Of a stretch of 64,000 nt of DNA, positions 9,756 to 20,639 are shown in pieces (the first letter of the stretch is position 1; every line of letters starts with the position of its first letter). The position numbers and the translations under genes are program-made. This DNA comes from Psococerastis gibbosa (lineage: Eukaryota; Arthropoda; Insecta; Psocodea; Psocidae). The notes below the pieces were generated by a model. The model ran no database searches and was not told the DNA's origin. It worked only from the letters and a program-made list of their open reading frames with translations. Location of the stretch: positions 19,742,290 through 19,806,289 of the forward strand of contig OZ020489.1 of the NCBI GenBank assembly GCA_963971405.1, given 5' to 3'.

Positions 9756-12700
9756 GTCAGTTTAGGCCTATAACTTTTTCGAAGTTATGTTTAAAGTTAG
9801 AATTTACTGGATGTGCTATACTTATAATCAGAATCAGAATATATTGTTTTGATTAGTGGGACAGAATAATACAATAAGACCGGAGTATCCACTGTATAGC
9901 CTATAATTTAAATAGGCACTGAAGAAGTGGCTTGTCTATGGTTGGAAGACATTAGGGACATATTTAGCTGAACAACTATAGCTGATCGGTGCATAAATCC
10001 GCGAGTGTTGTCAAGTGTCACAGCCCGAGTAATAACTTAGTTACCATACGGCTGGCCAGTAGTAGGCCTATGTGCATTAATACTCGCCATCATTGGAATT
10101 GAAGATGGAGCTGGTGTCCATTCGTCTATGTATAAAGGAGAGCAATACTCCAGTATTGTATTGTTGTTTATATTGCACTGTATTTTGTATTGTAGACCTA
10201 TCTATTATTTTTTTCCAGATACTGTATTTAGAGACTATCCTATTATGTCTACCCGCGTAAACCATTACATGGTAGGTCTTTAGTCTATGTAATTTATTGG
10301 TGGGACGAGTTAAAACCCGCCAATCTACCTACTTCAAAAGGTTATTAATTCTGGTCAATCGATACAGTGGACTTCCGACAGTATGGCACGGTGTTGGACT
10401 CGTCATTATACTAGCCGTACAAGCTGGACCGGAGGCTGTAGTCCGTTAAAGAACTTTTGAAATCTGCATAGATAGAACATAGCCCTCCTATTAAACACAA
10501 AATTATTCAAAAAGACACAGGAACAAAACCAACGACATTTGGGACTGCAAATTTCTAAGACATAGCCTAATCTAAGACAATCTTTTTTAAGACTTGTTTA
10601 ACATTTGATTGGACAGAAGCTTGTGTACCCCTAAAAGTAAACATGAAAGCCAGGACAACCGCATAGAATACTGGGCGACATAAGACTTAAAATTAGGCCT
10701 ACTGTGGTGATTGGCTCAGCTGCTTGCCTGTCGAAAAGCAATGCTCATGGAATTGACTATAGGCTAGTACTCGTAGGACCTCGCAATGACTTTCCAACCA
10801 ATTAAATTGAAAACACGGGTGCGGCACTGTCATCTCATTGATCAACATAAATATAAGATGACAGTGCCGCTTTTTGTTTACATGCGGCTAGTGTTTTCTT
10901 ATTTGGATCGGAGAGTCACTAGATATATAAACGTCCTACGACGGTAAAACAATTATCATTTATACTGGAGCCAAATAATTTGTACTTTATTGTAGGCCAT
11001 AAATAAATACAAATGTATATAAATTATACAAGAAAGTATGAAGTAAAATCGTCAAAATCAGGTACCGTACAGTTCTGTCATTGTGTGCTAGTGCCTGGGT
11101 GACAGTGTAGAAATCTTTCTCTAAGAGATGGTCTCTAAGCAATTTAGGGAAGTTAGTACAGTAGCATTTCTCGCCATACCAGTGGCTTTGCTTCTGTATT
11201 CAAAGGATGAATATACTGTACAGTGATTCTCTTTCAGCTATATAGCTGTTGTGGCTACTGCTGATCTGTGTAATGTAATTTTTTTTCAATACACATATAT
11301 TATTATTATTATTATTACGTAGGATCCGGATCTTTTCACCCTATCGTACAAAATTTAATTTTACCTACTAAATTCACCCAGTAAGTTAGCTCACATGTGT
11401 TAATTATTGGATTATATTATGTTACAGGCGTATTCATCGATATAGAAGACGAAGTACTGCCGAATGATCACGTTTACTCAAATTGGGACTTACTACCGGA
11501 CATAGCACTAGGTCGCATATTCAGCCACTTATCAATGAGGGAGAAATATTGGGCTAGTCTGACCTGTCGTAACTGGTATCGAGCCTTCCACATGCCTGAA
11601 ACCTGGCAAGCGTTCAGCTTGGACGATTATTTACTCACCCGCAGGAAGTTTAATTACTATTCCGGATGGCAGGTTCGCTATTTTGTTATTTGTAATCAAT
11701 TTAATTAGCCTATTTACTGTAGGCTACCGTACTAACGGAAAATGCAGTCCAAGCTTATGTGGTCATTAGAAATTATATGGAGTTCAACAATGACTCTGTC
11801 AATGTTGTCTTTTATCTCACTGCTGTGTACCAACATCAAAATCAACAATTCAAGGCATTATTAAAAATAACAGTGCTTAAAAGTGCGTCGGTTATAACCC
11901 CGTTATAAAAAACTGTATATATGGTGCCTCATAAGAGCATCGACACCATAACTGAACTTGAGATCAGGTGTAGGGTAAATGTGGCATTTTATTCATTTCA
12001 GGTTCAGGTGCAGGTATAGGTCTATTAGTAGGAATATTTTACACTAAAATTTGACGATATTTTATGCATTTATTCCCCCAAAAAATTAGTTGTAGTTCGT
12101 TCTATAAGTTAATGTTAAGTTATAATCTAACGTTTATTCTATTTTGAACCAACACAACCCCCCCCCCCCCCTCTAACGGGCATTTCTTGTGATCGATCTA
12201 TAACGTGTTGACCGTATAGGCGTCTGCATTTAAGGTTTCATGCCGTTTATGTCTTAGGTGCCCATTCCATTGACCGGCTAGGGCTATTTCCAAAAACGGT
12301 GACGTGGTATCAGACATTCAAGACTTAGGTGGCGTTTCCACCGACCTCGCATTGCAGAATTGACGGAAATGTTTATTTTCCTTTATATGCCATAGTTAAA
12401 ATTGATCAATGATCATACAGTAAAGTCACAAACAAATAAAAATTAAAAAATGGCGTCATGGGATATGTTAAGTACAAACATTTTAATTGATTTCTATAAA
12501 AAGAAAAATTCTAATTTCCGTCAATGTCATTTGCATTCTGCAATGCGAGGTCTGTGGAAACGCCACCTAAGTCTTGAATGTCTGCTACCACGTCACCGTT
12601 TTTGGAAATAGCCCTAGCCGGTCGATGGAATGGGCGCCTTATTTCAATTGATGATGATTTTAGCACACACTAGATCACTGGCGCACAATGCAGTGTATGG

Positions 12701-15700
12701 CCAGCATTGGACCTTACATAAACTTCCTTATCTTCGACTCTATGATGAACTTTTACAACTTGTACGAGTTTATGAACATGATGTCCTATTATGCGGAACA
12801 ACAAGGCAGAGACAAGTTTTCTGTCAAAGGAGTGGGTCGACAGGTTAAGGGTCTTCGGTTTTTATTCCCATGCAACATGAGGCAACGAATGCAGGCTGAA
12901 AAATGCAGGATTTTCGGAACTGGAGGTAATTATGTGTAGGCCTAGGTAGCCTATTAATGGTAATAGCCTACCTTAATAACCTGTTGCCGATGCCGGAAAC
13001 ATCCATATTGCTGCACAATAATAAATTAGCATTCCAACATTGTTAATGATCATTTTGTACCCCGTAAATAAAACCCTGATATTGTGGTAGGTAAGGTTCG
13101 TAGGAAGCACAACAGCTTCAGTTAAAAAAAATCTATTGTAATTGTAGCTGTTTCAAAGTCTATGTCTACTGTATTTGCTCGACTGACAAGTTTGATACCG
13201 GTACCTACCGAACGTTTGGTGGAAAACATTTTTTTAGTGGCATGAATTGGGTACCCATACCGGTTATATAAAATATTGGATGGCTTTCTTTTACGCCCAT
13301 AGGAAAGAATTGGTCTAGTTATTTTTTTAATTGCCTTATTTACGAAAAAAAAATGTTTTCATCCAACTGTATCCCATTTATGTTGTTTAAAATAGAGAAA
13401 GAAAGAAAATTGTCTTTATTTTCCATATGGGTGAATTTTGGGCCTTTCGGCCCACTCTTACAATTAACCCAATAATATCAAATAATCTCCTTAATTTCAC
13501 AGTTTGTCAAGCTCGCGCCACCAACAGGAATCACTGAAATATTCATTATACTTTCGCATAAGACTAATTTTGCTATGCTGTTTAGGGCAGATGTTAAGCA
13601 GTTTGAAAAGACTGATGGGTAACCTGCCTGCGCTGACACATTTAGAACTCATCGACCTGCAGCTCGAGTACAAAGATGCGCGGTACCTTCTTGACGACGT
13701 CTGCTACCAGTGCTGCCACCAGCTCAGGACACTCATTCTTGTTAACCTGACTAAAGAGATTTACCCCATGCTACACCCTGGAGTATTTATCAATCTTAAG
13801 GCAAGTTTTCTCATAGTTGATAGGCTATTAGGTCTAGTAGTAGTAGTATGGTTGGACGCAGTCCCGGGCCACGGTGTGGGCCTATAAGACAGGGGACCTC
13901 CTGATTATAGTGGATTCCGAACCACTTGGGAAACACAGTGAAGTCACACGATTAGTTCGGAGGTCCTACCATGTTTCCCTACCGGCACTGTGCACACTAC
14001 CAAGTTATCTGCATCTTTGAACCTGCTCTGATCCGCTGGATTCAACTTGGTAAGGCGGCCGGCTAGATAGGCTATTAACTATTAGCCATTTGTTATTTAT
14101 AAATGAACTATAAAGAAGGTATATATAATCGGGTTTGTGATCTTACCCCCGCAAATAAATTGCAGCTCTTTCCTGAATGTAGATGTACATATATATGAGT
14201 ACGCAACTACAATACGTCATGTCGGATACATGATTAGCTCGCCCCACTCACGATTAACCTACATTATATATTAACCTACATTAGCACTTATGGCGAAAAA
14301 TGAGTGTAGTATAATGAATTCCAATCATGTAGTGACCAACTGGAATGGACGATTCGTACGGCGGTGACTCACTGGGAATTTTGTCATTGCCGACAGTTGA
14401 GTTTGACGATTGGAATGTTTATACTGATATGTGAGCCTCCTCCACTCCCTCCTGTCTCTCCACATCTGAATTTTTAATACTTCCTTAGTCTTCCCTTCTT
14501 CGTGTTCCCTCTATTTATTCTTCTAGCCATATGCATACCTATACAGTATATATACCTATGTAATAAAGCATTTATATTCCAGATTTTAGTGTTGAGTCCT
14601 CAAAACTTAGGAGAGAGTTTAGTCGAGCTTTTGGGTTACAACAGATTAGAACATCTTCACATCAAATCAACTGTTTATTCTCCACCAATGCATGGCGAAC
14701 CTCTCATTGGAAAAAAGTAAGTTGAAAGCTACAAGATTTTATACATAGGCCTACAGTCATTTCATGGTTTTTAAAAACTGATTTGTAATTACGGGCAACA
14801 AGACCCACTGTATATCAAAAAATACAAACTATAAAGTAACAGTTTTTATTAAGGCGGGGATTTAAAAATAATTTGCAAACAAATCTACAATCGGGTTTAT
14901 TTTACGAAGTTAATTAATTCCTCATCCATTCTGCAACCTGAAGGTTAAGAATCTGAAAAATCCTAAATTTAACATTTTCACACCTAAAATATTATTACTC
15001 TAAAAAAATCACGATACCGATTCATACCGATTTTAGAGAATATGGTAGTACTGTAGTAGCTAATTCAGTCGGGTGAATACTCCGCGTTTTGAGAAAGCTT
15101 GCATTTTTGTGAATTGTTCATTTAACCATTTTCATATCTTTGTAAGTTAACACTGTAAGAAGTTGTCACCATACATGTTTCTACTGTTGATAAACATAAG
15201 TACACATTTTTGTGTAGCCTACCAGGCAAAGTGATTTCTTTTGAGGAAAATGAACAGAATATTCCCCCCCCCCCCCCCCCGTAAATAATTCTAACTAATT
15301 AAGTGAAATTGCGCGGCACTGCTGTTTGTTTTTTTAAACTTTCCTTCCTTTTAGTTAGGCCTAGTTTGTTGGCCACCTGGATAAGTAGAATTGTTAATAT
15401 CGACTACTGAATAATAATAATAAATAATGCGGGTTATTTGTTGCCAGACATTTGCACATTGCTATTAACTTGGAACTTTGAAACAATAACTATTTTTTAG
15501 GATTTGGCAACAATGTAAAAAGAACAATTCTATATTGCGCGTCCATATAGAATCAGTTTGCGATGTCCTATGGCAAGATAATGCTCCCGTATCATCGCTT
15601 ATGTTCACATCTCGTAAATCAATGGTATGTAGAACCTTTAACCTCAAATGGCTCTGCAGGCCTGTGTTGTATAGAGCTAGAAGACTTGTTTGTGATCCTA

Positions 15701-17424
15701 CTATAACATAGCTTAGTCCTGGTTCTTAGAAGGGAGAAATTATCCCACCATTGGATTGTCACTAACCAAGTCATTTAATCCTAAAATCTGTTTACTGGCT
15801 ACTAGCTATTTCCCTAAAACCTGTTTGTTTAAGAGGGTCTATTTCAAATTTCCCATAATATCACTTCAAGTGCTGCAAGTGCTGCGTTTCATGTGATAGC
15901 TTCAATCGAGTGGAGGCAGAAAATCATAAATAAAATTAAATGTTATATTATAAAATTAAGTCATGTCAAAGTCTGAAGCTGGTCTTAGGCCCCAAACTGA
16001 GAAAAATTGTGAGCCCGAACTTGTTTCAAATTTCTCAACGCCTAAAAGCACTCGGATGTAATGTTTTCTGATGCCTTGACCTTGCCTCACATGCTAAACA
16101 ATTTCGAGGTGAAAATGTGATGGAATGGCACTGAATGGATTTGAAGGAGTTAGTATTAAGATACCAAAAGTTGTTTGATGTGTGAGTGGGAATTAATATG
16201 TTGAAAATTATCCAACGCGTTCAAAACATGCCTTACCTTAAAAAGAATTGGTTTTCAGTTTCTTGTAAAAAAAAAGGAAAATTAGACGTTCTTTAAACAA
16301 TCTTAACGGCGTTGATGTACCACTACGTACCTTACGATACAATAAATTGATTAAGGGGTTCTTAAATTCATAAATAATTTTAAATCAAGTTTGTTTTAAA
16401 CATTTACTCCAATTCCAGATAAATCCTGACGTGATTCTTACAGCAATTGAGCAATACAGTCCGCACTTCACATCGTATTGCCATCTAGGACTGCCATATT
16501 TTTACAGATCAAAATCCTTCCACGACCGTGCTGACAGTTCGTTGCTTCTTTTGTGTCGTCAGTGCCCTCACTTGAAGAATTTGGTAATTTTCGATTTCAC
16601 GTAGTATTTTAGAAATGAACTGTAGAAATCATTTGTAGGTTCCCGCTGTCAGAGAGATTTAGCGAATGCTTCGATGGAATGGTTATTGCTATTTGACCTG
16701 CAAATAACAGAAATGGTCAATTAGTCTAAAAAGGATAAAGACAATAATTTAGGCTTAGTAACCACAAATGTATAAATTAGATATATTGGCACAACCAATT
16801 ACGTCATAAGAATGTCATCAGATGCAATGCTTGCCAGTTGCATGTATGTGTAATAGTACTAGTAATAGAGAATAAAAACCAGATTACAACGAAACCTATT
16901 TGTTTATATATACTGTATATATCCGTATTTAATTAATAGTGCCAAAGGCAAATCACAAACAAACAATTTAATGAATGTATCCGATTGACCTCTTCAGTCC
17001 CCCCTGTAGGTTAATACCCGTGTTGAGTAACGACACGTCTCCTATCGCATGATGTGTAGAGACTTGCACAAGTACAAGCACCGAAGCCGATAGTATTTAT
17101 GTAGGAGCTTCATTTGCAATCATGGTAAAGTCATTATTGCTTTATTTGTCACAGGTTGTACGGGAAAGGATATCCACAAACACAGTGTTACTAATTGCCA
17201 GTACAGCTAAATCTCTGCAGAGGTTCATTGTGCGAAGGAACGCCGTGATTATCCGGACAGACTGGCCTAAAAACAGTGAATGGTCTGACGATTATTATAG
17301 TTGGCTCAAGATTAGCTCGAAATCATATGAATCTGTGGAGCGTGAAGTTTCTCAGATTCTAGGATTCCGCTGGACCATGATGACTGATAAAGAATTTAAG
17401 CAAATGACCTTCTCTCCCTACTAA
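9719..17424 (+). CDS. F-box protein, 8 coding exons, 473 aa
   Basis: Exons 9719-9755, 11428-11672, 12694-12925, 13586-13800, 14583-14716, 15501-15624, 16419-16583 and 17155-17424 join in one frame (phases 1,0,1,0,2,0,0) to 473 codons plus TAA. The F-box follows an acidic N-terminus: LLPDIALGRIFSHLSMREKY then SLTCRNWYRAFHMPETW, about residues 32-75. Middle exons encode leucine-rich stretches (GLRFLFP, LTHLELIDLQL, LRTLILVNL, LEHLHIKS) like LRR-type F-box proteins. The C-terminus is charged (VRRNAVIIRTDWP, EVSQILGFRW). F-box proteins recruit substrates to SCF ubiquitin ligases through SKP1; that role is inferred. General layout recalls FBXO33/FBXO39-type proteins, but orthology is unproven. The start may instead be the ATG at 9737, which has a better context. 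Confidence 0.88.
10821..10870. repeat. Perfect 15-bp-stem hairpin in intron 1
   Basis: GCGGCACTGTCATCT at 10821-10835 is exactly complementary to 10856-10870, with a 20-base loop. The stem is short for a microRNA precursor. It may be a MITE remnant or simply a strong RNA hairpin. Confidence 0.8.
10939..11112 (+). repeat. Dispersed repeat, copy 2
   Basis: Same-orientation partner of 7930-8131, diverged by substitutions and small indels. It lies in intron 1 of the F-box gene. Confidence 0.75.
11428..11672 (+). CDS. F-box gene exon 2 (F-box)
   Basis: The acceptor is TTACAG/GC. The exon carries the whole F-box and ends CAG/GTTCGC in phase 0. It follows a 1.7-kb intron that holds a perfect 15-bp-stem hairpin and a dispersed repeat copy. 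Confidence 0.85.
12257..12638. mobile_element. PIF/Harbinger-type MITE with about 115-bp TIRs
   Basis: Near-perfect inverted arms: the left starts GGTGCCCATTCCATTGACCG and the right inverse starts GGCGCCCATTCCATCGACCG. They run about 115 bp inward through GACATTCAAGACTTAGGTGG. TTA flanks both ends (12254-12256, 12639-12641), the 3-bp duplication typical of PIF/Harbinger. The centre keeps AAATGGCGTCATGGGATATG, the start of the MADF-like ORF of the related element at 53374-54002. It lies in intron 2 of the F-box gene. Confidence 0.88.
12694..12925 (+). CDS. F-box gene exon 3
   Basis: The acceptor AATGCAG/TG lies 55 bp after the end of a Harbinger-type MITE. The exon encodes MASIGPYINFLIFDSMMNF and NLYEFMNMMSYYAEQQG, and ends GGAG/GTAATT with one base of Gly. 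Its phases match exons 2 and 4. Confidence 0.85.
13586..13800 (+). CDS. F-box gene exon 4, GC donor
   Basis: The acceptor is TGTTTAG/GG. The exon encodes leucine-rich units (LKRLMGNLPALTHLELIDL, LRTLILVNL). It ends in phase 0 at CTTAAG followed by GCAAGT, a GC-type donor with otherwise perfect consensus. No in-frame GT donor is available. Confidence 0.85.
13835..14060 (+). repeat. Dispersed repeat A/B, B part
   Basis: Closely matches 34310-34475: both share GGACCTCCTGATTATAGTGG, TTCCGAACCACTTGGGAAAC and CACACGATTAGTTCGGAGGT. It also matches the second half of 28597-28965. It lies in intron 4 of the F-box gene. Class unknown. Confidence 0.8.
14583..14716 (+). CDS. F-box gene exon 5
   Basis: The acceptor is ATATTCCAG/AT and the donor AAAAAA/GTAAGT, phase 2. 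It encodes LVLSPQNLGESLVELLGYN and RLEHLHIKSTVYSPPMHG, another leucine-rich unit. Confidence 0.85.
15264..15280. repeat. Poly(C) run of 17
   Basis: Pure C tract in intron 5 of the F-box gene. Confidence 0.9.
15501..15624 (+). CDS. F-box gene exon 6
   Basis: The acceptor is TATTTTTTAG/G and the donor ATG/GTATGT, phase 0. It encodes IWQQCKKNNSILRVHIESV and a VSSLMFTSRKSM end. Confidence 0.85.
16419..16583 (+). CDS. F-box gene exon 7
   Basis: The acceptor is AATTCCAG/AT and the donor TTG/GTAATT. Its 55 codons are in phase 0 at both ends and include SPHFTSYCHLGLPYFYRSKS and SSLLLLCRQCPHLKNL. Confidence 0.85.
16948..17095 (-). mobile_element. tRNA-derived SINE copy
   Basis: Read on the minus strand it contains GTGCAAGTCTCTACACATC, GACGTGTCGTTACTCAACAC, GACTGAAGAGGTCAATCGGA and ATTCATTAAATTGTTTGT, matching the copies at 27788-27977, 27066-27215 and 63756-63845. 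It lies just before the last F-box exon. Confidence 0.8.
17155..17424 (+). CDS. F-box gene exon 8 (terminal)
   Basis: The acceptor is TTTGTCACAG/GT. Its 89 codons end KEFKQMTFSPY and TAA at 17422. A SINE copy lies 60 bp upstream in intron 7, and a polyadenylation signal lies 23 bp after the stop. Confidence 0.88.
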   Translation, partial: VVRERISTNTVLLIASTAKSLQRFIVRRNAVIIRTDWPKNSEWSDDYYSWLKISSKSYESVEREVSQILGFRWTMMTDKEFKQMTFSPY

Positions 17425-17446
17425 ATATTTCATATTTTAGCCAGGG

Positions 17447-17452
17447 AATAAA
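17447..17452 (+). terminator. Polyadenylation signal AATAAA
   Basis: AATAAA occurs 23 bases after the F-box stop codon, a normal position for a compact 3' UTR. Cleavage would then fall near 17465-17480. Confidence 0.6.
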
Positions 17453-17459
17453 AGCATTG

Positions 17460-18147
17460 GTATCAGAATTTAAATTTTGCGCACTAGATTGCAGTTGAAA
17501 CATGGCTAATGCATTCTTTTTAGAAAACTATAACAGAAATAGACCTTCAAATTTTGGAGCCTGCCGTAGATGCGTTAATTATTGTTAGTGCAGTCGGTTC
17601 AGCTCTCTGCATTGTTGTCTAGTAGCCTCAGTGGACCTGTGGTTTTTCGAGTCAAGCAGTATTCATTACCGAAACTCCTAACGAACGCGGAACCTACCCT
17701 TAATAGTATAGATTATAGAACGTACCTAAATACAGTGTCGTAAACAGCGCGGAAACTAAGAACTGTGTTTAAGTAGGACACCTTTGTAAAGGCTCTCGTT
17801 TACTCAATGTATTTTAGAGGATTTTCATTGCTTTGCTATAATGCTAATTTGTTTTCCAAACTATTATTTGGCTTGCCGCATAACACAAACCACAAACTGA
17901 GGTTAATCAATAAAAAAAGAAAAACCTAGTGGTATCGCTCATTAGTCTCCGTTCTTATTATTCAGGTTTCAAAAATACTATTTAAGTGCAAATGGACCCC
18001 GTATTTTTGACAGAATTAAATTTCTCATAAAATTTCAATTGTAGAGTCAAAAATGAGAATTCCCAAAGTAGAAGTTGTTCCTTCTCATTTTGATACATAG
18101 GACACATGGGGCACAGTTTTGGGACTCTTTTGGAACATCCTCAGTGA
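17460..18147. other. 3' flank of the F-box gene
   Basis: No supported gene. One 33-codon open frame after an acceptor-like site at 17522 encodes a hydrophobic tail but has no partner exon. Confidence 0.4.
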
Positions 18148-18165
18148 TTGTTTGTTTTTCTGTGG

Positions 18166-18339
18166 CCGATAGGTATTATGTTACGGCTACATATCACAGT
18201 ACCGGTACATGAAAGTGTAGAGGAATATATTTTCGATATTTACGACGCCTCATTCATGGCTCAACGATCGCTATTTCATGAGAAGTTTGACTTTACGCTA
18301 AAAATAGAATGTGAGGAGCTCCATTTCCCTTTAATGTAA
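18166..18339 (+). CDS. Possible terminal exon, unknown protein
   Basis: After an acceptor-like GGCCGATAG, the frame encodes HITVPVHESVEEYIFDIYDA and ends EELHFPLM with TAA at 18337. Composition looks protein-like. I found no phase-matched upstream exon. It converges on the minus-strand exon at 18421. Confidence 0.2.
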   Translation, partial: PIGIMLRLHITVPVHESVEEYIFDIYDASFMAQRSLFHEKFDFTLKIECEELHFPLM

Positions 18340-18420
18340 AAAATGTAGTTTCAAGTAGCCTACGGTAAGCGCGCTACTGTTGCAGATTAAACTTCTACGT
18401 GCATTTCTACATGTACTTAC

Positions 18421-18837
18421 AAGAATAATTGAATAACTTTCAGCTCTTGCTCGGTTGTTTTCTTATCAGCCAGCATTGCAATGATTTTTACTATGCATTC
18501 AGTCTTGGCTAGGGTAATTTTGTTGAGATTGTGTACTTCAGATATTAAATTGTAATACTGCCGTTCTAATTTTCCTTCATTATCGATTTTTAATTGTGCT
18601 TCTTGGGCGCTCATTCTCTCAGCGTCTGCATGATTCAATGGCAATTCCAAATTTTTCTTTATTCGTTGTTTCAGAGCTATTGTTCCCATCTGTAGTAATT
18701 TTATGGTAGACGCTGAGTCTAAAATTAACATTGAAGCTAAATCAATCATCAATATGGTTAAAATCACCAAATCCAGTTTTTTCAATAGCCTACTGTGTTC
18801 CAAACTAGTATGACAGGCATGCAACATAACAGGCTTA
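18421..18837 (-). CDS. Exon of unknown coiled-coil protein
   Basis: A 417-base open exon on the minus strand lies between TTTACTTCTAG (acceptor, to 18838) and CTT/GTAAGT (donor at 18420). It starts and ends in phase 2. It encodes a hydrophobic segment near its start (DLVILTILMIDLASMLIL) followed by a charged, heptad-like region (AQEAQLKIDNEGKLERQYYN, then MLADKKTTEQELKV). Membrane anchor plus coiled coil is possible. An ATG at 18827 also allows a start here. I recognise no family and found no phase-matched neighbouring exon. Confidence 0.4.
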
Positions 18838-19199
18838 CTAGAAGTAAAGAAAAATTATTAAAATGTGGTCTAGGCCTGGGTATAGACTTTAGGTAGGCCT
18901 ACTGAGATAAATTAGTCAAAGATTTTGTCTTTTGTATTGTAGAACAGAATTTAACCATGCATTGCGCATTTGTTCCACTAGAACACATCTTGTTGGAGTT
19001 TAAACAGATTTTTCTCATTAATATACTTCACCTTTTAATCAGAGTCAGGCCCTTTCAATTCAAAGTGGATGCTATGTATGTCTTGGGGTTCCAAAAATGT
19101 TTATTAGTTCCTGATCACACCTGGGCGGCTGGAGCTGATTATAGACAAATACTACTGACTTTCGTGATTTGATGAGGATGGTAGTTTCTGAGAACGCCC

Positions 19200-19790
19200 C
19201 TATGCTATATGGAGCTTTCATTGCAGTCTACTGGCATATCAGAACGCATAAAATATTGAGCATACGCTGCAAATACCTGGAGTATTGTATACCCCACCAA
19301 ACTAATATCACATTTAAGGCAATGTTTACAGTTTACCTATATCTGTAGAAGGCTTTTTCCTAACAGTATCCATTGAAAGAACAAAAACTCGTGTCCGTCT
19401 TCAAGTCTCATTAATTAATTGATAATCATTTAATAGAGTAGATAAGGTACTGCAAATGTAATAAATATAAACAAATAAATCAACAGAGGACGCCCGCATA
19501 AGCAAAGAGCAAAAGAGATACGTTTTATTTTGCCATTTTGACCAATGAGAAAACAACAGGGGTCTATTTTGTTGTGCATCTTTGGAATTGAATAATTGAA
19601 ATAATTGGATGTTTTATTGTTTTTCAGTGTTTTTACTGTTTTTGTTTATACCTTACAAATTAGTGAAATTACCATGGCAGATTATAATTAATATACAGTA
19701 TATTTCTATGGGCAGATTGGCTACCAATGCGACAATGTCCTTAGAAAGTAGAAACACCGGAGAATTTCAATTTGTTGTAAGTTGTAAGTA
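19200..19790. other. No gene recognised
   Basis: AT-rich spacer before the LINE fragment. Confidence 0.4.
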
Positions 19791-19793
19791 AAG

Positions 19794-20636
19794 TCAAGTT
19801 CCATAAGTTTGCGGATGATACTATGTACTATGTAGTTGGAGATGATCTTGATGCCATGGTGGTTGATATGAATAATGACCTCATGAATGTTGTCAATTGG
19901 ATGAAAGCGAACAAATTATGTCTTAATGTGAAGAAGACCAAAGCTATGCTTCTGTCAAAGCTAAACTCTAGTGTTATTGTTGAAGGTGAGAGGATTGAGT
20001 TGGTAAAGAAATTCAAATACCTGGGTAACCCTTGACTGTCGTCTGAATTTTAAAGATCACTTTGACAATGTCTTACTCATGATTACGAAAAAGATGTCTC
20101 TACTTAAGCGACTACGTTTTGTGTTAAATAGGAATAGTAAAAAAATGGTGTTTGATGCCTTGGTGAAACCCCATGTTAACTATTGCAGTACTTTGTTCAA
20201 TTATGCCTCCTCTGAGTCAATAAGAAATATTCAAGTGGCGATTAATGTGGGGCTTAGAAATATATTAATTGTTCCATTGTATCGGACGTCTGTTGATTGG
20301 ATGCTTCGAGAACTTGCAATGTTTACCGTACGTGAACAAGTTTTTATTGATACGATGGTTTTCATTTTTAAAATTATGAACGGGTTACTACCCGAGTACC
20401 TACGCTCAAGAATAACTACATTTGGTGAAATTCACACTTATTCCACTAGAAATGTTGGCGACGGTGTGTTGGTGCTCCAGACGTCGGAATTTTTAAGGAA
20501 GAGCATATTCCAAGACGGTCTATCCAAATATAATTCTCTTCGAAGGGATATCAAATTGGCTTCATCCTTGTTGAAATTTAAAAAATATTTACAAGAGGAT
20601 GTGCGAAGTGGTTTACTCGATAAGTGGATGACTTAA
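19794..20636 (+). pseudogene. Non-LTR reverse transcriptase C-terminal half
   Basis: The frame begins KFHKFADDTMYYVVGDDLDA, with the RT catalytic FADD box, and continues through NWMKANKLCLNVKKTKAML and VKKFKYLG. A frameshift near 20028 moves the rest to another frame (LDCRLNFKDHFDNV ... RLRFVLNRNSKKMVFDALVK, PHVNYCSTLFNYAS), open to TAA at 20634. This is the post-RT segment of a jockey/CR1-like LINE. The 5' part (endonuclease, RT fingers) is missing, so it is a 5'-truncated copy with few lesions. Confidence 0.88.
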
Positions 20637-20639
20637 TAG

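Noticed and set aside
10821-10870. microRNA precursor
   Set aside because: The 15-bp stem is too short and lacks the paired 20-25-base arms of a typical precursor.
17523-17621. 33-codon hydrophobic open frame after TTCTTTTTAG, ending in TAG
   Set aside because: No donor-side partner with matching phase. The F-box gene already has a good terminal exon and polyadenylation signal upstream.
19823-20636. A functional reverse transcriptase gene
   Set aside because: The N-terminal half is missing and a frameshift near 20028 breaks the frame.
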